This document shows, one piece after another, positions 1 to 6,200 of a stretch of DNA of 9,109 nucleotides (the first letter of the stretch is position 1; every line of letters begins with the position of its first letter). The notes under the pieces are model-generated. The model was not told the DNA's origin. It was given only the letters and a program-made list of their open reading frames with translations, and ran no database searches. The translations under genes were made by a program, and so were the position numbers. The DNA is from an uncultured Collinsella sp. (GTDB lineage: Bacteria; Actinomycetota; Coriobacteriia; Coriobacteriales; Coriobacteriaceae), in contig USHS01000035.1 of assembly GCA_900554585.1 (NCBI GenBank), positions 1 through 9,109 on the forward strand, read 5' to 3'.

Positions 1-81
1 CCTTGAAGTTGAACGTCAGATTGTCCAAATGCGGCCCGTGCAGCGTCCGCCCGTTACGCGGTTTGGTAAAACCGCGTAACT
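1..81. repeat. Left-edge non-coding stretch with a perfect inverted repeat
   Basis: Positions 53-64 (GTTACGCGGTTT) and 69-80 (AAACCGCGTAAC) are perfect 12-bp inverted arms around a 4-base loop. The hairpin starts two bases beyond the lacC stop codon, so it forms the 3' end of the lacC message. No T-run follows it on the minus strand (GGGCGGACG comes next), so it is not a classical intrinsic terminator; 3'-end protection or a weak terminator is possible. Bases 1-52 show no start codon with a ribosome binding site, yet short frames stay open on both strands. They could be the end of a neighbouring gene or part of a dispersed repeat. The inverted repeat is certain; its role is not. Confidence 0.6.
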
Positions 82-1017
82 TTAGAGCTCAGTTACCTCA
101 ACGCTGTTGTAAACCTCGTCCCAGCGATCCATGACCAGGTGGCCGGTCTTGGGATCCATGGCGTTGAGCTTGCCGCAGGTATTGGCGGTCTTGAGCACCG
201 TGACGTCGTCGGCACCAGCAGCAATGGCATGTGCAAAGCCGGCGATGGTCGAGTCGCCGGAACCCGTCGCGTTCACAGCCGCAATCGCGGGCGTCTTGGC
301 GCGGAACGCGCGGCCCTCATGGAAGCCCACCGAACCGGCAGCGCCCATCGAAACGACAACCCAGGGGATACCGGCAAAACGGTCATCGGCGGCAAGCGCC
401 TCGCGCAGGGCATCGACATCATCGGTCGTAAAGGACGTACCCAGCAGGCCGTTAATCTCGGTCAGATTGGGCTTTACGAGCTCAGGCTTAGCGTCGGACT
501 CCAGCGCGGCCTCCAGCGATGCACCCGAGGTGTCGAGCAGCACCTTGGCGCCCGCCTCCTCGGCGATCTTGACGAGCTCGGCATAGTAGCCGGCATCGAC
601 GCCACGCGGCAGCGAGCCCGAAAGCGTCACAACGTCCGCCTTCGCTGCAAGCTCGGCGAACTTGGCCGTAAAGGCCTCGAGCTCGGCCGGAGCGATCTGC
701 GGGCCACTCTCCAGCAGCTCGGTCTGATTACCCTCGTGCAGGATATTCAGGCAGATGCGCGTCTCGCCGGCGATGGGCACAAAGTCGTTCTTGACGCCGT
801 CGGCATCCATAAGCTCGGCCATATAGGCACCCATGTGGCCGCCGAGCAGACCGGTCGCGAGCACATCGTCGCCCAACTGCAGCAGCACACGGCTCACGTT
901 GAGGCCCTTGCCGCCAGCGGTCTTTTCGGGCGTCACGCGGTTAACATCGTCGATAATCAGCTTGTCGAGCTGATAGCGCGTATCAATCGACGGGTTCATG
1001 GTAACGGTCAGAATCAT
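82..1017 (-). CDS. lacC: Tagatose-6-phosphate kinase (LacC, PfkB family)
   Basis: Cytoplasmic sugar kinase of 311 residues, predicted to convert tagatose-6-phosphate plus ATP to tagatose-1,6-bisphosphate. It opens with MILTVTMNPSID, typical of the LacC/FruK branch of the PfkB/ribokinase family. GGKGLNVSR (35-43) is the substrate-binding glycine motif, KPN lies at 182-184, and GSGDS (252-256) carries the catalytic base Asp255. The similarity I recall is closer to staphylococcal LacC than to FruK: ETRxCxxILHEGxQTE in the middle and an EVxE(L/V) C-terminus. The start at 1017 is chosen because AGGAG (1024-1028) sits 6 bases upstream; an in-frame ATG at 1059 would add 14 non-conserved residues through an intercistronic hairpin. 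It follows the epimerase gene by 53 bases, probably as one operon. It would accept the product of AgaS, encoded about 3 kb away. 1-Phosphofructokinase activity is the main alternative. Confidence 0.9.
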   Translation of the reverse strand: MILTVTMNPSIDTRYQLDKLIIDDVNRVTPEKTAGGKGLNVSRVLLQLGDDVLATGLLGGHMGAYMAELMDADGVKNDFVPIAGETRICLNILHEGNQTELLESGPQIAPAELEAFTAKFAELAAKADVVTLSGSLPRGVDAGYYAELVKIAEEAGAKVLLDTSGASLEAALESDAKPELVKPNLTEINGLLGTSFTTDDVDALREALAADDRFAGIPWVVVSMGAAGSVGFHEGRAFRAKTPAIAAVNATGSGDSTIAGFAHAIAAGADDVTVLKTANTCGKLNAMDPKTGHLVMDRWDEVYNSVEVTEL

Positions 1018-1023
1018 GTTGAA

Positions 1024-1028
1024 CTCCT
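1024..1028 (-). promoter_or_regulatory. Ribosome binding site deciding the lacC start
   Basis: AGGAG on the minus strand lies 6 bases before the ATG at 1017. This supports the 311-residue form that begins at the conserved MILTVT N-terminus. The upstream in-frame ATG at 1059 has no comparable site. Confidence 0.8.
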
Positions 1029-1033
1029 GTTCC

Positions 1034-1053
1034 GGGGCGGCATGACCCGCCCC
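1034..1053 (-). other. Intercistronic hairpin between epimerase gene and lacC
   Basis: GGGGCGG (1034-1040) and CCGCCCC (1047-1053) form a perfect 7-bp GC-only stem with a 6-base loop. It lies in the 53-base gap, 5 bases upstream of the lacC ribosome binding site. There is no T-run on either side, so a terminator is unlikely. In the transcript it could slow decay of the lacC segment or modulate lacC translation; both roles are inference. Confidence 0.6.
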
Positions 1054-1070
1054 AAACATACGATAACTCG

Positions 1071-1952
1071 TTAAAGGATCTCGATCTCAAAGCCGCGGGT
1101 GACGGTCTCTCCCGGCTTGGCCACCAGGCAGCCACGCTTGTGCTCCAGAACATCGTCCTCGTCGGAGCAGGTGGACAGACCACCCCACGGCTCAACTGCC
1201 ACAAAGTCGCCCTCGGGCTTGCTCCACACAATCAGGTACGGCATATCGGGGAACGTCAGGCGCACGCCCTTGTCCTCGGTTTTCTTGGTCAGCGTAACCA
1301 CGCGGCTCTCGAGCACGTCGAAAATGGTCTCCGCGAAGTCAAAGAGTTCGTGGGTCAGCGGCAGGTTCTGGCCGATCATGGGGTTCTTGCTGCGGTGCTC
1401 GACATCAATCAGGCCCGTCGAGGGAACGGCAGTACAGAGCTCGGCGGCCTCACGCTGCTCAAAACGGAGCTCGTAGTCGTCATAGGACTCACCCTCGTCG
1501 AGCGGACACCTAAAGCCGGGGTGTCCACCGATAAAGAAAGGCATGTCCTCGGTGCCCTCGTTGGTAACCTCATAGGAGACACGCACGGCGGCGTCCTCGA
1601 GCGTATAGCGGGCGACAAGTTTAAACGGATATGGATAATCGCTCAGCAGCGCGGCGTTATCCTCGGATGCCAGGCACATAGCCAGCTCGTTTGCGCTTTG
1701 GCTCAACAGCTTCCACTCCTGCTTGCGCGCAAAGCCGTGGCGGGCGAGCTTCACATGATGTCCGGCAAACGTCATGGCGCTGTTATCGCGCAAACCTCCG
1801 CAAATCGGGAAGCAAATCGGTGCCTGACCGGACCACACGGCGGGATCGCCCTGCCACAAGTACTCGCGACCTCCAGCCTCAATCGAGGTAAACGAGCCGC
1901 CGGCCGTGGAGACCTTGATAGAAATCGAATCGTTGGAGAGAGCGTATTCCAT
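1071..1952 (-). CDS. Aldose 1-epimerase family protein, LacX-like
   Basis: Galactose-mutarotase-fold protein of 293 residues, predicted to be cytoplasmic and to interconvert anomers of a hexose or hexose phosphate. The N-terminal segment with YLWQGDP (31-37) and WSGQAP (40-45) is the pattern I associate with LacX, encoded in lactococcal lac operons. The catalytic set of the family is visible: His72 in RHGFAR, His144 in GGHPGFR and Glu254 in VEPWGG. The start at 1952 has AGGA 6 bases upstream; the reading frame is open further upstream, to an ATG at 2087, but that extension is not conserved-looking and lacks a site. It precedes lacC by 53 bases, which suggests a two-gene operon handling tagatose or galactose intermediates. 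The true substrate cannot be told from sequence; the related YeaD-type hexose-6-phosphate mutarotases are an alternative assignment. Confidence 0.85.
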   Translation of the reverse strand: MEYALSNDSISIKVSTAGGSFTSIEAGGREYLWQGDPAVWSGQAPICFPICGGLRDNSAMTFAGHHVKLARHGFARKQEWKLLSQSANELAMCLASEDNAALLSDYPYPFKLVARYTLEDAAVRVSYEVTNEGTEDMPFFIGGHPGFRCPLDEGESYDDYELRFEQREAAELCTAVPSTGLIDVEHRSKNPMIGQNLPLTHELFDFAETIFDVLESRVVTLTKKTEDKGVRLTFPDMPYLIVWSKPEGDFVAVEPWGGLSTCSDEDDVLEHKRGCLVAKPGETVTRGFEIEIL

Positions 1953-2108
1953 TGTCCATCCTTTCGAACAACTGCTTTTTGCTCGCAAGAACCCGTCTCG
2001 GCCCTGACCAAAGGACAAACCCGCACGTTCATCGATGCGTCCGGTTTCCCAGGCATGCAACGGGGTACCATACAGACATTGATGCAATTACAGCTGAAAG
2101 GCCTTCTT
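1953..2108. promoter_or_regulatory. Divergent intergenic region (epimerase-lacC / flavodoxin)
   Basis: These 156 bases separate the minus-strand epimerase start from the plus-strand flavodoxin start, so promoters for both directions should lie here. I see no convincing -35/-10 pair in either direction and no copy of the TGGT-n4-ACCA palindrome found upstream of agaS. The only clear signals are the two ribosome binding sites at its edges: AGGA before 1952, and AAAGG about 7 bases before the ATG at 2109. Confidence 0.5.
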
Positions 2109-2693
2109 ATGCGAACCATCATCCTTTATGCCTCACGCCACCACGGCAATACGAAAAAGCTCGTGGACGCCATCGTTGAGGCACACCCCGAAATCGATAC
2201 CCTCGACGTGAAGTCACTCGGTAAAAACGAGTACCCCGACCTGCACGAATACCATCTGATCGGTGTCGCCACGGGCATCTATTACTCCGAGATCGACAAG
2301 GACATGGCACGCGTGCTCACTAACGTGCTGCAGCCGCAGGACAAGGTGTTTGGCCTTATGACCTACGGTGGCAAAAACAAGTGGTACGGCAAGGATATCG
2401 ATGGCATCTGCCGCATGAAGCAGGCCATCTTTATGGGTGTCTACGGCTGCCCCGGTTTTGATACGTGGGGGCCGTTCAAGCTCGCCGGCGGTGTCCAAAA
2501 GGGACACCCGACCGCCGAGGAAATTAAGGGCGCCGTCGACTTCTTCGACAAGATCGAAGACGAGTATGGCGACATCATCGTCGAAGAGTACGCCAAGCGC
2601 GAGAAGCGTCTAGCATACGAAAAGGAGCATCCCGCGGGGGGTCTTGTGGCCGGCGTCAAGCGCACGGCAAAGAAGATCGCTAACAAGCTGTAA
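2109..2693 (+). CDS. Flavodoxin-like protein
   Basis: Predicted FMN-binding flavodoxin-fold protein of 194 residues. Residues 3-20 give a beta strand (TIILYAS) followed by an FMN-phosphate loop SRHHGNTKK (9-17). IGVATGIYYSEI (51-62) and FGLMTYGGKNKWYG (81-94) sit where the flavin-contacting loops of this fold are expected. The flavodoxin domain ends near residue 150; the remaining 45 or so residues form a charged tail rich in Lys, Arg and Glu (EEYAKREKR, then a basic GVKRTAKKIANKL end), longer than in short-chain electron-transfer flavodoxins. The start at 2109 has AAAGG 7 bases upstream; an in-frame ATG at 2082 lacks a good site. It is the only plus-strand gene, with its own terminator, so a link to the sugar genes is not indicated. 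Redox partner and exact subfamily (electron carrier or protoporphyrinogen-oxidase-like Flavodoxin_5) are unknown. Confidence 0.85.
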   Translation: MRTIILYASRHHGNTKKLVDAIVEAHPEIDTLDVKSLGKNEYPDLHEYHLIGVATGIYYSEIDKDMARVLTNVLQPQDKVFGLMTYGGKNKWYGKDIDGICRMKQAIFMGVYGCPGFDTWGPFKLAGGVQKGHPTAEEIKGAVDFFDKIEDEYGDIIVEEYAKREKRLAYEKEHPAGGLVAGVKRTAKKIANKL

Positions 2694-2724
2694 CTGTTAA
2701 GGTGCTTTTGAGCGTTTAACCCAT

Positions 2725-2762
2725 ACGGCGGGTCCGAGCAGATTCGGGCCCGCCGTCTTTTT
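2725..2762 (+). terminator. Intrinsic terminator after the flavodoxin gene
   Basis: ACGGCGGGTCCGA (2725-2737) pairs with TCGGGCCCGCCGT (2744-2756) through 13 positions, one of them a G-U wobble. A CTTTTT tract follows directly. It lies 31 bases after the flavodoxin stop and just before the convergent nagA stop at 2769-2771. On the minus strand the hairpin exists but is followed by ATGGGTTAAACG, so termination of nagA transcripts here is less certain. Confidence 0.9.
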
Positions 2763-2768
2763 CTATCG

Positions 2769-3938
2769 TTACTCGGTAAAGGCGTTGCCGACGCTCTGGC
2801 CGCCAACATACGTCTCGACGAGGGTGAGCTCATGGTCGAACACGACAAAGTCGGCGTCGCGACCCGGCATGATGCTGCCGCACTTATCCTCGATGTGCGC
2901 GGAGCGCGCCGGCACCTCAGTTGCCATGCGAATGGCGATATCGGCGCTGGCGATGCCCCAGTCGACGATGTTCTTGACGCCCTGGGCAAGCGTGAGCACC
3001 GAGCCGGCAATGCTCTTGCCGTCGGCGAGCCAGCACAGGTTGTCCTTCATGATGACGTCCATGCCACCACTGGTGTAGCTGCCCTCGGGCATGCCGCCGC
3101 AACCCAGGCAGTCGGTGATGAGCACCGTGTGCTGCCAGCCCTTTGCCTGCAGCAGCGCCTTGATGGCGGCAGGGTTTACGTGCTTGCCGTCACAGATGAT
3201 CTCGGCGTAGGTCTCGGGCGTGGACATGGCAGCGCCCACGACACCGGGCTCACGGTGATGCAGCCCGCGCTGGCCGTTATAGGTATGCGTAAAGCAGCTG
3301 GCACCGGCGTTGATGGCGGCGATGCACTCATCGTAGGTGGCGTCGGAGTGACCGATGCTGGTCACCACACCCTTGGCGTTCAGAGCAGCCGCATAAGCAG
3401 CGGCACCGTCGCGCTCGGCCGCCATGGCGCTCTTAACGATGCGACCGCCCGCAGCCTCCTGCCACTGATCGAAGACCTCCTCGGAGGGATCGATAAGATA
3501 AGCGGGGTTCTGCGCGCCCACGTGCTTCATAGTAAAGAAGGGGCCCTCCAGGTAGATGCCCTGAATGCGAGCACCGCAGAAGTCGGGGCCGCGGCCCTCG
3601 TCAGCCTGGGCGATGGCGGCGCAGGCATCCTTGATCTGCTCGACGCCATCGGTGAACGTCGTGGGCAGCCAGCTGGTGGTACCGCGACGGGCGAGCTCGG
3701 TCGAGCTGATATCAATGCCCTCGGGATCGTTATCGGTAGTCGAGTGGTTATAGAAGCCATGGATGTGAGTATCGACCATACCCGGTGCGATCCACGATCC
3801 CGTGTAGTCCTTAATCTCGCAAGAGGGCTCGTCGGCCTGCCAGGCGCCAAAAACGCCATCCTCGACCATAAGATAGCCGCCCAGTTGCGGGCCTGCCGGC
3901 AAGAAGAACTTGTCAGCCTTAATTGCGTACGTGCTCAT
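2769..3938 (-). CDS. nagA: N-acetylhexosamine-6-phosphate deacetylase (NagA/AgaA)
   Basis: Amidohydrolase-superfamily metalloenzyme of 389 residues, predicted to remove acetate from GlcNAc-6-phosphate or GalNAc-6-phosphate in the cytoplasm. Family landmarks are complete: HxH metal motif in VDTHIHGF (His58, His60), metal ligand Glu131 in YLEGPF, His197 in GHSDAT, His218 in THTYN, the substrate loop REPG (229-232), DGKH (250-253) and catalytic Asp276 in LITDCLGCGG. That last motif is cysteine-rich compared with the Ala-rich form common in NagA. The ATG at 3938 is preferred because AAGGAG lies 5 bases upstream and overlaps the GTG at 3944, which would otherwise add two residues. A terminator separates it from agaS upstream, so it probably has its own promoter. 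With AgaS and a GalNAc-type PTS nearby, GalNAc-6-phosphate (AgaA role) is the likely substrate; sequence alone does not exclude GlcNAc-6-phosphate. Confidence 0.93.
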   Translation of the reverse strand: MSTYAIKADKFFLPAGPQLGGYLMVEDGVFGAWQADEPSCEIKDYTGSWIAPGMVDTHIHGFYNHSTTDNDPEGIDISSTELARRGTTSWLPTTFTDGVEQIKDACAAIAQADEGRGPDFCGARIQGIYLEGPFFTMKHVGAQNPAYLIDPSEEVFDQWQEAAGGRIVKSAMAAERDGAAAYAAALNAKGVVTSIGHSDATYDECIAAINAGASCFTHTYNGQRGLHHREPGVVGAAMSTPETYAEIICDGKHVNPAAIKALLQAKGWQHTVLITDCLGCGGMPEGSYTSGGMDVIMKDNLCWLADGKSIAGSVLTLAQGVKNIVDWGIASADIAIRMATEVPARSAHIEDKCGSIMPGRDADFVVFDHELTLVETYVGGQSVGNAFTE

Positions 3939-3943
3939 ATGCA

Positions 3944-3949
3944 CTCCTT
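3944..3949 (-). promoter_or_regulatory. Ribosome binding site deciding the nagA start
   Basis: AAGGAG on the minus strand lies 5 bases before the ATG at 3938. Its last G is the first base of the in-frame GTG at 3944, so that GTG is very unlikely to be the initiator. Confidence 0.75.
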
Positions 3950-3977
3950 GCTTCTAAAGCAGTTGACTTTGGTAATG

Positions 3978-3983
3978 CTTATA
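3978..3983 (-). promoter_or_regulatory. Possible -10 element of a nagA promoter
   Basis: TATAAG on the minus strand matches the -10 consensus at 5 of 6 positions, 39 bases before the nagA ATG and downstream of the agaS terminator. The hexamer 17 bases upstream (TTTTTG, inside the terminator T-tract) is a poor -35 match, so the call rests mainly on position. Confidence 0.35.
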
Positions 3984-3995
3984 CCCGGTCCATGT

Positions 3996-4038
3996 AAAAA
4001 CAAAAAGCGCCCGCCCGCCGTTATGAGCGGACGGGCGC
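3996..4038 (-). terminator. Intrinsic terminator between agaS and nagA
   Basis: On the minus strand GCGCCCGTCCGC pairs with GCGGGCGGGCGC (4007-4038) through 12 positions with one G-U wobble, followed by TTTTTGTTTTT (3996-4006). It begins 18 bases after the agaS stop. The wobble is a C-A mismatch in the opposite direction, and the T-rich tract lies on the minus-strand side, so it acts on agaS transcripts. Confidence 0.93.
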
Positions 4039-4056
4039 CCTTACAGGGGGACGCGA

Positions 4057-5223
4057 TTAAGCGGTGAAGGGGTGAATCGTCACGCCCTTAACCACGCGGT
4101 TGACCGTGCCGGTGGGGCTCGGCGTATCGGGCGTGTTGCCCACGCGCACGGAGTTGAGCAGACTGATAGCCTGGGCAAACATCACGAACGGCAGAGCAAG
4201 GTAGCCCTCGGGAAGTGCCTCGTAGCCCTTAAAGGTGAAGGACTCGCCCTCGTAGACGGTAGCGCCTTCCTGCTGAACGGCAACGGTGTGCTGAGCGATC
4301 TTGTCGCCACCGATCTCGTTGAGGATGTCGATGTCGTACTGACGGGTGTAGGCGTCGTTGTTGACGAACACGAAGACGAGCGTCTTATCGTCGACGAAGG
4401 ACTTAGGTCCGTGACGATAGCCCATGGAGGTGTCGTAGGAAGTAGCGACCAGACCGTGAGCGAGCTCGAGGATCTTGAGCTGGCTCTCCTGAGCAAGGCC
4501 ACCGAAGGAGCCAGAACCCAAGTAGGTCACGCGGTTGAAATCGCCAGCCAGGTAATCGGCGATCTCAGGCTCACGGGAGATGACCTCCTCGCCCATCTTG
4601 GCAATCGTCTCGACCCACTCGGCCTTCTGCTCGTCAGAGGCAGTGTCGAAAATAAGGGTGGAGAGCAGGGTCATGCAGGAATAAGAACCGGTCATGGCGA
4701 AGCCCTTGTCGTTGGCGCGCGGAATGAGCAGCGTCAGCGCATTGGGATCATCGGCAGACTCGACGGCAAGCTTGCCCTCGGGAGCGCAGGTGATGTTGAG
4801 GAACTTGACGTTGTGGACGAGCTCCTTGGCAACGGCAACGGCGGCAAGGCTCTCGGGGCTGTTGCCAGAGCGGGCAAAGGAAACCACGAGCGTGGGATCC
4901 TCGGCGCGCAGGAAGTCGCGCGGGGCGCTCACGATGTCGGTCGTGGCGATGGGCTTAAAGTCGTAGAGATCAGTGTTGCCAGCGTGACGCAGGTACGGGG
5001 CGCAGGTATCGCCAACGTAGTCGGACGTACCGGCACCGGTGAAGACAACGGACAGACGACCCTCGCCCATAGCGCGAGCCTCGGCCAGGAAGGCCTCGAT
5101 GGCCTCCTTGTTCTCGCGATAGATGTTGAGCGTATCGCGCCAAAGCTCGGGCTGCTGAGCAATCTCGGCCGTGGTGATCTGGGCGCCGAGCTCGGTGAGC
5201 TCCTCGACACTCTTCTCGAACAT
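4057..5223 (-). CDS. agaS: AgaS, galactosamine-6-phosphate deaminase/isomerase (SIS domain)
   Basis: Cytoplasmic enzyme of 388 residues, close to the 384 of E. coli AgaS. It is predicted to convert galactosamine-6-phosphate to tagatose-6-phosphate and ammonia. Two SIS sugar-phosphate-isomerase domains are visible. The first (about 55-190) holds FTGAGTSDYVGD (61-72) and SFARSGNSPES (115-125), the Ser/Thr-rich phosphate loops. The second (about 225-360) holds YLGSGSFGG (234-242) and GYRHGPKSFVDD (268-279), with the conserved His271. The C-terminus carries NTPDTPSxTGTVNRVV (363-378), which I recognise as an AgaS hallmark absent from GlmS. The start at 5223 has GAGG 8 bases upstream. It is the first gene after its own promoter and candidate operator, lies downstream of the GntR regulator, and is followed by a strong terminator. 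Older databases call this family tagatose-6-phosphate ketose/aldose isomerase. Confidence 0.94.
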   Translation of the reverse strand: MFEKSVEELTELGAQITTAEIAQQPELWRDTLNIYRENKEAIEAFLAEARAMGEGRLSVVFTGAGTSDYVGDTCAPYLRHAGNTDLYDFKPIATTDIVSAPRDFLRAEDPTLVVSFARSGNSPESLAAVAVAKELVHNVKFLNITCAPEGKLAVESADDPNALTLLIPRANDKGFAMTGSYSCMTLLSTLIFDTASDEQKAEWVETIAKMGEEVISREPEIADYLAGDFNRVTYLGSGSFGGLAQESQLKILELAHGLVATSYDTSMGYRHGPKSFVDDKTLVFVFVNNDAYTRQYDIDILNEIGGDKIAQHTVAVQQEGATVYEGESFTFKGYEALPEGYLALPFVMFAQAISLLNSVRVGNTPDTPSPTGTVNRVVKGVTIHPFTA

Positions 5224-5262
5224 TTCTAATACCTCTCTCTAGAAGTAATCCTCTGACGTGCA

Positions 5263-5291
5263 ATTATACACTTCGGTTGGTTATCTGGTAG
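5263..5291 (-). promoter_or_regulatory. Candidate agaS promoter
   Basis: A perfect TATAAT (5263-5268, minus strand) lies 39 bases before the agaS start codon. At 17-base spacing the -35 hexamer (5286-5291) reads CTACCA, a 3 of 6 match, so the promoter is predicted from a strong -10 and a weak -35. The weak -35 lies inside the palindrome at 5285-5298, as expected for a repressor-controlled promoter. Confidence 0.6.
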
Positions 5292-5300
5292 TAACCAGTT
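5278..5300. promoter_or_regulatory. Candidate operator for the GntR-family regulator
   Basis: CTGGT (5285-5289) and ACCAG (5294-5298) are perfect inverted arms separated by 4 bases; allowing one mismatch, the dyad extends to 18 bases (5283-5300). A second overlapping dyad, TGGTTA (5278-5283) with TAACCA (5292-5297), is also perfect. The TGGT-n4-ACCA layout matches operators of the HutC-type GntR regulators that control amino-sugar genes (NagR/YvoA and DasR sites). A regulator of this type is encoded just upstream. The site covers the -35 of the agaS promoter, so repression by blocking RNA polymerase is the simplest model. Confidence 0.6.
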
Positions 5301-5337
5301 AAATGCAAAGAATCACCATATGAAAACGATGCGAGCA

Positions 5338-6069
5338 CTAGTTGCTGCGCTGGTGGTAAACCTTGTATTTAAACTGATCGGCACGAGCAACCGAGAGTGT
5401 GTACTCCACTACCTCGTTTGACTCGTTATACGTAGTCCTGACCAAATCGAGCACAGGCGAGCCCTCGACAATTCCCAAAAGGTGGGCATCGGTGGGACGG
5501 GCTATGCTCGCATAGAACTCCTCTTCGGCCACGCGAATCTTTTGCTGAAAGTCCTGCTCAATCACATCGTAAAGCGGCTTACGCTCTAGCAGTGGTCGCT
5601 TTAGGGATAGAAATTGACGAACCGGTAGATAGCTGCGTTCGACCATCATGGGCATGTTGTCGGCAGAACGAAGACGCTTGAGCTTAAAAATGCGATCACC
5701 GATACGCAATCCCATATGCTCAGCCAGATTCTTATCGGCCTCCATCTCGCAAAAATCGAGAATCGTGGTCTCGGGTTCTCGACCCATCGCGCGCATCTGC
5801 TCGGTAAAGCTGTAGGACTGCATAAGATTGGTTGCCTTTGCCGAACGGTCGGTCACAAAGGTACCGCGACCGTGCTGCCGAACCACCAGTCCTAAACGCT
5901 CCAGTTCCTGCAGAGCCAGGCGTACCGTAGTGCGCGAGAGACCATAGCGCTCCGAAAGTTCGCGCTCGGAAGGAATCATGTCACCGGCGCGATATTCATG
6001 GTCAATCTTTTCGGTCAGAATATCGACCAGCTGATCGTACAGCGGTTGCTTACGCGCTCCGATCGCCAT
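5338..6069 (-). CDS. GntR/HutC-family transcriptional regulator
   Basis: DNA-binding regulator of 243 residues. The N-terminal winged helix-turn-helix spans about 8-74 and has the GntR signature: PSERELSERYGLSRTTVR (33-50), then the wing GLVVRQHGRGTFV (60-72). The remainder, about 80-240, matches a UTRA ligand-binding domain (FKLKRLRSADNMPMMVERSY at 128-147; YTLSVARADQFKY at 223-235). Such domains usually bind a small sugar phosphate. The start at 6069 has GGAGG about 6 bases upstream. It sits between the PTS operon and agaS and is the obvious candidate to control both, plus nagA. It resembles in role the GntR-type AgaR2 regulators of streptococci rather than the DeoR-type AgaR of E. coli. 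The inducer, perhaps GalN-6-phosphate or GalNAc-6-phosphate, is inferred. No terminator separates it from agaS, so read-through into agaS is possible. Confidence 0.9.
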   Translation of the reverse strand: MAIGARKQPLYDQLVDILTEKIDHEYRAGDMIPSERELSERYGLSRTTVRLALQELERLGLVVRQHGRGTFVTDRSAKATNLMQSYSFTEQMRAMGREPETTILDFCEMEADKNLAEHMGLRIGDRIFKLKRLRSADNMPMMVERSYLPVRQFLSLKRPLLERKPLYDVIEQDFQQKIRVAEEEFYASIARPTDAHLLGIVEGSPVLDLVRTTYNESNEVVEYTLSVARADQFKYKVYHQRSN

Positions 6070-6149
6070 CCTATCCTCCCTTTTGCTCGAATTCGGCTAA
6101 CTACCTAGGGTGTTATGCATTATCTGTCTGCCACACCCGAATCATTAAG
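6070..6149 (-). promoter_or_regulatory. Upstream region of the GntR regulator gene
   Basis: This 80-base stretch between the PTS terminator and the regulator start should hold its promoter. A -10-like GATAAT is visible on the minus strand (within CAGATAATGC, near 6118-6123), but no good -35 lies 16-18 bases upstream. No TGGT-n4-ACCA palindrome occurs here, so autoregulation through the site seen at agaS is not supported. A dyad GGGTGT/ACACCC flanks the -10-like element. Confidence 0.35.
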
Positions 6150-6188
6150 AAAACAAAAGCCGCGCGCTCTTTCGAGCACGCGGCTTTT
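6150..6188 (-). terminator. Intrinsic terminator closing the PTS operon
   Basis: On the minus strand AAAAGCCGCGTGCTC pairs with GAGCGCGCGGCTTTT (6155-6188) around a GAAA tetraloop, 15 positions with one G-U wobble. A further GTTTTC follows the T-rich 3' arm. It lies 66 bases downstream of the IID stop and ends the PTS transcript before the regulator gene. The A/T-rich ends of the stem may let it work weakly in the other direction. Confidence 0.93.
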
Positions 6189-6200
6189 AACATACACATG

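Noticed and set aside
53..80. Intrinsic terminator for lacC
   Set aside because: The stem is perfect, but a GC-rich stretch rather than a T-run follows on the minus strand, so it is reported only as an inverted repeat.
139..1074. Long plus-strand open frame opposite lacC
   Set aside because: Antisense shadow typical of GC-rich DNA; low-complexity translation with no family resemblance, while the minus-strand frame is a complete kinase.
1140..2108. Plus-strand open frame running in phase into the flavodoxin gene, suggesting a 517-residue fusion
   Set aside because: The upstream part is antisense to the epimerase gene, which has all its catalytic residues. It has no recognisable domain, and the ribosome binding site and the family's N-terminus both start at 2109.
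3971..3985. GGTA...TACC dyad overlapping the nagA -10 as a second operator
   Set aside because: Only 4-base arms match and the centre differs in length from the agaS palindrome, so it could easily be chance.
2832..4067. Plus-strand open frame of about 411 codons opposite nagA
   Set aside because: It runs antisense across a full metal-dependent deacetylase and through the agaS terminator; no plausible domain or start signal.
4072..5229. Plus-strand open frame covering almost exactly the agaS gene
   Set aside because: The near-identical limits look striking but come from strand-symmetric codon bias; the translation is repetitive and matches nothing, whereas AgaS is unmistakable.
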